64,000 nucleotides of DNA from Acanthaster planci (lineage: Eukaryota > Echinodermata > Asteroidea > Valvatida > Acanthasteridae). This document shows positions 60,996 through 64,000 of this stretch, in pieces. The position numbers were made by a program, and so were the translations under genes. Positions within the stretch are counted from its first letter, which is position 1, and each line of letters begins with the position of its first letter. The stretch covers positions 1,153,699 to 1,217,698 of the forward strand of contig NW_019091486.1 in NCBI RefSeq assembly GCF_001949145.1, in the 5' to 3' direction. The notes under the pieces are model-generated. The model worked only from the letters and a program-made list of their open reading frames with translations, did no database searches and was not told where the DNA came from.

Positions 60996-61110
60996 TTAAT
61001 AGGATTGTCTGAAGAAACACCTGTACAAAGCCAGAAAGCCTGAGACGAAAATGATCATCATCAAAGTCGCGCCCCTGTACCTGTTTTTAATGGCCCACTC
61101 ACGCTTCTTT
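60996..61110 (-). CDS. Possible alternative last exon encoding a membrane tail
   Basis: After an acceptor CTTGGCAG the frame reads KKREWAIKNRYRG, then a roughly 20-residue hydrophobic helix (ATLMMIIFVSGFLALY), then RCFFRQSY and TAA: a basic flank, one membrane span and a short tail, like a tail-anchored protein. Used from this acceptor it needs an upstream exon ending in phase 2, whereas the exon 62027-62122 ends in phase 0. A shifted acceptor four bases on would fit but is weak. It could be an alternative end of the same gene, part of another gene, or chance. Confidence 0.35.
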
Positions 61111-61150
61111 CTGCCAAGGCCATTTGTGCACATGCGTGAATTATTATGAA

Positions 61151-61156
61151 TTTATT
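61151..61156 (-). terminator. Poly(A) signal AATAAA
   Basis: TTTATT on the plus strand reads AATAAA on the minus strand, about 116 bases after the TGA at 61272-61274. Position and sequence fit the 3' UTR of the exon 61272-61343. Confidence 0.5.
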
Positions 61157-61271
61157 ACTGGAAAGGTCTATGATCGCCCGAGCTGCATGAACGGTGTTCG
61201 AGTATCGCCTGATCTATATACATTCGGACACGCGGAGTTTCTCGTCTACCACGATCTGCCACCCTGCAGGT

Positions 61272-62122
61272 TCATGTCTTGCGGGTTATCTTTCCCTCCG
61301 CAATGAGCTCGCGAAGGAAAGCCATGCAGCCGAGTTTCCCTTGCTGTGAAGAAACAATAAGAAACAAAATACAATGAAGACGTCCAAGGAAAGGTCGTGA
61401 CTACGATAAATGAGACATAGCAACGGCAGTCTTTGGATGGTCATTCGATAAAATTACGGGTTGAATCACGATTAGCCGTGACGAGAGAAAATGTTTGTCT
61501 TGCAAATACGGACGATTCACACTAGTGCGCCTTCACGAGTTTGCAACGCGATGACCAATCACAAGGTGCTAAATCTGTCGACCCTTTCCAAACGCGCACT
61601 GGCTCGACAGATTTCGTGCACTGTGATTGGTCATCGCGTTGCAAACTCTTGAAGGCGTACTATTGTGAAACACCTGTATTGACTGGACAAACTTTGGTTG
61701 ATTTCTTTTCTTTGTTTGAAACGAGTTTCAAATGCGGAGCGAACAGAAATAATGTATACATGATCACATTCATCGCATCCAATTCAAATAAAGACCAAAT
61801 TCATTATCAAACAGGCACTTAAAAAGCAAACGCTGGGAAATTTGCAAAGCCTGGCCCTACAAGATTTGCTTAAGTTCAAGACTTGCAATGACCAGACTTG
61901 AAATTGCTTAAATTCTTAACGATAATCCCCCAAGAAATGCATAAAAACGGCAAACGATGATGCCTGGCATGTTAGTTCTTAACTGGAAGAGTACCTTCCT
62001 TTTTTGAAATCATGAAAACGATTAACCTGAACTAAGTAATCTTGGTCTTGTTTCTCCATGTCGAAGTCCAGTGTGTCGAGATAGCTAGTGTCAATGCCAA
62101 TTGTACGACTCACGTCAGAGCT
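61272..62122 (-). CDS. 3' end of an unrecognised gene (two coding exons)
   Basis: Exon 62027-62122 (acceptor TTATAG, donor CAG|GTTAAT) is open in one frame only and gives 32 residues beginning SSDVSRTIGIDTSYLDTL, an acidic stretch. It joins in phase 0 to exon 61272-61343 (acceptor CTTCACAG), giving QGKLGCMAFLRELIAEGK, then ITRKT and TGA. An AATAAA on the minus strand at 61151-61156, about 120 bases on, fits a poly(A) signal. The upstream part of the gene was not found and may lie beyond the window. I do not recognise the family and assign no function. The exons are short, so a chance frame is possible. Confidence 0.5.
61516..61669. mobile_element. 154-bp hairpin element with 66-base arms
   Basis: 61516-61581 and 61604-61669 are close reverse complements around a 22-base loop. 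The shared core GTTTGCAACGCGATGACC then AATCACA is exact in both arms, and TTCACA starts each end. Each arm carries an ATTGGT/ACCAAT box. It lies about 170 bases upstream (minus strand) of the acceptor at 61343, inside the intron between the two exons. Confidence 0.85.
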
Positions 62123-63878
62123 CTATAAATATACGAAAAGATTGTTAAAAATTAATTTGATTACTAAACCATGAAAATAAAATTCGCCGTAATTTTTAAT
62201 TGATTAAAAACAAACAAAGTTTTGGTAAACAAATAGTGGGATTCTTATGTACTGCAGTTTCGTCCACAAATTTTGAATGTGTATGTATGTACACTGCTTT
62301 CCAAAAGTGATGGTTTTCGGTGAAAATTGCAACCGGGGCCATCGAGAGAGAACTTGTGCAAAATCCTAGGAAGCTGCTATTTGAAGACGCTGGAAAAACG
62401 CTTAACCTTTTGTCACGTCCATCATCGCCATGAAATAGGGTATGCCATCATAATTGCTTCAGCCATTAAACCTTTTCTATACGTGTATTTTCATTGCGTC
62501 ATGGGATTGGATCACAAACAGGTCATGCATTGTATGCATGAACCTATGAGGGGAAGTAAAAATGAAATAAAGTCAGAAATGCATGCATCGTGCATAAAAA
62601 TATTTCAACATGTCAAATATATCCTAAAACCTAAGAGAGATTAAAAAAAATCGCCCCTTCATGTCTTTTTAACCCAAGAAGAGTCGAATAATTTTGGCCC
62701 ATTTTCAACCGGGAGGAATCTCCCCCCCCCAAAAAAAATCGGCTGCTAAACCTCACGTGCACTAAAGACACTCCTTATCATTTCAAGTGTGGAGTTTGAA
62801 CTCATCTGGTTTTGACGTGAGCTGTCATTTGAAGTTCAAGGCTACATGCGTACCAGCCCGCGTGCACTGAGCACCGCAGTGGAAAAAGTGTACATGACTC
62901 TACACAGCGACGATACTGGAAAAATGTCGAGCGCCCCCTTGGTCTTAAGACTTGCGGGCCAAAGTCTTGGCCTTGAGATCAAAACCTTTGCTCCAACACC
63001 GACTTGCACCACTTGCATACGTGAAATGGCATAAAGGATGACGTAATCATAGGATATATAAATAAAGTGTGAATTTTCACTGCAACCCATGTTCCATCTT
63101 TATCCGAGTTACACTTTGACGATCTGAAGTTTGAGTTTTTATTAATGCAAACCTTCAAAACGCCTTTCTTTCTCAGTTAACCTAACTTCCAGCTTTTGTT
63201 TCACTGCTTTCAGAAGATGTTTCATTGCCTTTTTGCTTTCATGCTGACGATATATCCGTATTCATGAGCGCAACTGTGATGCTATCCCGGGAAGAAAGCC
63301 TCAGTGTAACACTGGACCAAAACTGACTCAGAAAAATGCAAGTATTAATAAGAAGAAGTAAACTGAAATCACATCAACATTTCACACGACTCGAAATACA
63401 ACTTAATTTCTGTAAAAATGTTTGAAAATGAATTATAATATGACAGGAAAAGTGCTTCCTCAACCACATCAACCGGAGAACGAATGTGCTGTAAAGAAGT
63501 TCTCTTCAGAGGTCATTGTGTCTGAAAAGCAATACACCACAAAACAGATCCACCACACAACATCACATGTTATTTAGCAGAACTCTCGGGTTCCTGATTC
63601 AGCTGACACTTTATGCTGGTAAAGGAAACGGCCTACTCTGACGCAGTTCGGACATGACTTGCGTAGACAGGTGTTTAGACGTGGTCAGGGGGACTTGCCT
63701 ATATTGATGCGCGTTGAAATAAAAATAGTAAAGAGAGGCTGTCAGGAGGACATTTAGGCTAATGTTGACGACCATTGTTTGTGTGAATGTGTATTTTTTC
63801 TAGCGTTTTAATCACTCAGTCTTTACACAGCAACATTCTGTTTAATAAGGTTAATGATTTTGTTAAAGCAATATCATT
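62123..63878. other. Window end; no exon recognised, one diverged repeat
   Basis: 63130-63315 is a diverged copy of the left half of the TTAA element at 57456 (shared CTCAGTTAACCT, TATTCATGAGC, CAACTGTGATG and GGAAGAA words). TATATAAATA at 63052 resembles a TATA box but no gene start is visible beside it. Confidence 0.5.
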
Positions 63879-63950
63879 GAGATGGCCGAGTGGTTAAGCT
63901 CACGAATATCAGATCGTTAGACTGTGGGTTCGATTTCCAGCGGTGGTTTT
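63879..63950 (+). pseudogene. tRNA-like sequence (Ser/Leu type), probably pseudogene or SINE head
   Basis: GATGGCCGAGTGGTTAAG is the A-box half typical of type II (serine or leucine) tRNAs. GGGTTCGATTTCCAG follows at B-box distance, then a T run. The acceptor arms do not pair, the T stem is mismatched and the variable arm is poor, so it is not a working tRNA. Confidence 0.5.
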
Positions 63951-64000
63951 TTATTTTCCCAACGCTTGCTGTCAGTCAGTAGCTATAAGAGACACTAAAT

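Larger units (their letters stand above)
56878..61150. other. Region downstream of GALM; repeats only
   Basis: It holds the GALM 3' UTR (end unknown), a GTGTTGTA-family copy with its nested TTAA element (57297-57936), AT-rich sequence at 60480-60960 and a possible alternative exon of the next gene at 60996-61110. The open frames at 58015-58296, 59021-59377 and 59317-59541 have no recognisable features. Confidence 0.5.

Noticed and set aside
63050-63062. TATATAAATA resembling a TATA box
   Set aside because: No gene start found nearby on either strand, and AT-rich words are common here.

Overview
The window is animal nuclear DNA. It has intron-rich genes with GT/AG introns (one GC-AG), one intact eukaryotic tRNA gene, many short inverted-repeat DNA elements and no bacterial-style gene packing. 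The self-complementary word ACATGTAC is scattered everywhere. Together these suggest a marine invertebrate, perhaps a deuterostome such as an echinoderm or amphioxus. That placement is inference; nothing here fixes the species.

Layout: (1) About 1.7-28.6 kb, minus strand: a HEAT/ARM-repeat protein gene of at least 13 coding exons (618 residues assembled with phase-consistent splicing). Its first intron is about 13.9 kb and its 3' end is uncertain. (2) 28.6-33.2 kb: intergenic, with an AT-rich block and a long palindrome that runs into an assembly gap. (3) 33.2-41.9 kb, minus strand: a complete organic anion transporter (SLCO/OATP) gene of 8 coding exons and 708 residues, with the Kazal-like loop and all 11 loop cysteines. 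Its last intron holds a tandem array of tRNA-Val copies on the opposite strand, one intact and five decayed. (4) 48.0-56.9 kb, plus strand: a complete galactose mutarotase (GALM) gene of 7 exons and 341 residues, with all expected active-site residues and a GC-AG first intron. (5) 61.0-62.1 kb, minus strand: the 3' end of an unrecognised gene, with a second possible terminal exon nearby that encodes a membrane tail. (6) The last 2 kb holds a dispersed-repeat fragment and a tRNA-like pseudogene.

Mobile DNA fills the introns and spacers: a 365-bp foldback element present twice in opposite orientations; a dispersed family with GTGTTGTA ends present about five times; two unrelated TTAA-flanked MITEs, each inserted in a copy of that family at the same place; and at least five other inverted-repeat elements. 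A transposase-like helix-turn-helix fragment lies at 18.8-19.1 kb.

The genes do not look like one pathway. The transporter and the sugar epimerase are neighbours in opposite orientation (divergent, about 6 kb apart), which need not mean shared function. Exon calls rest on reading frame, splice sites and phase only; no transcript data were available.
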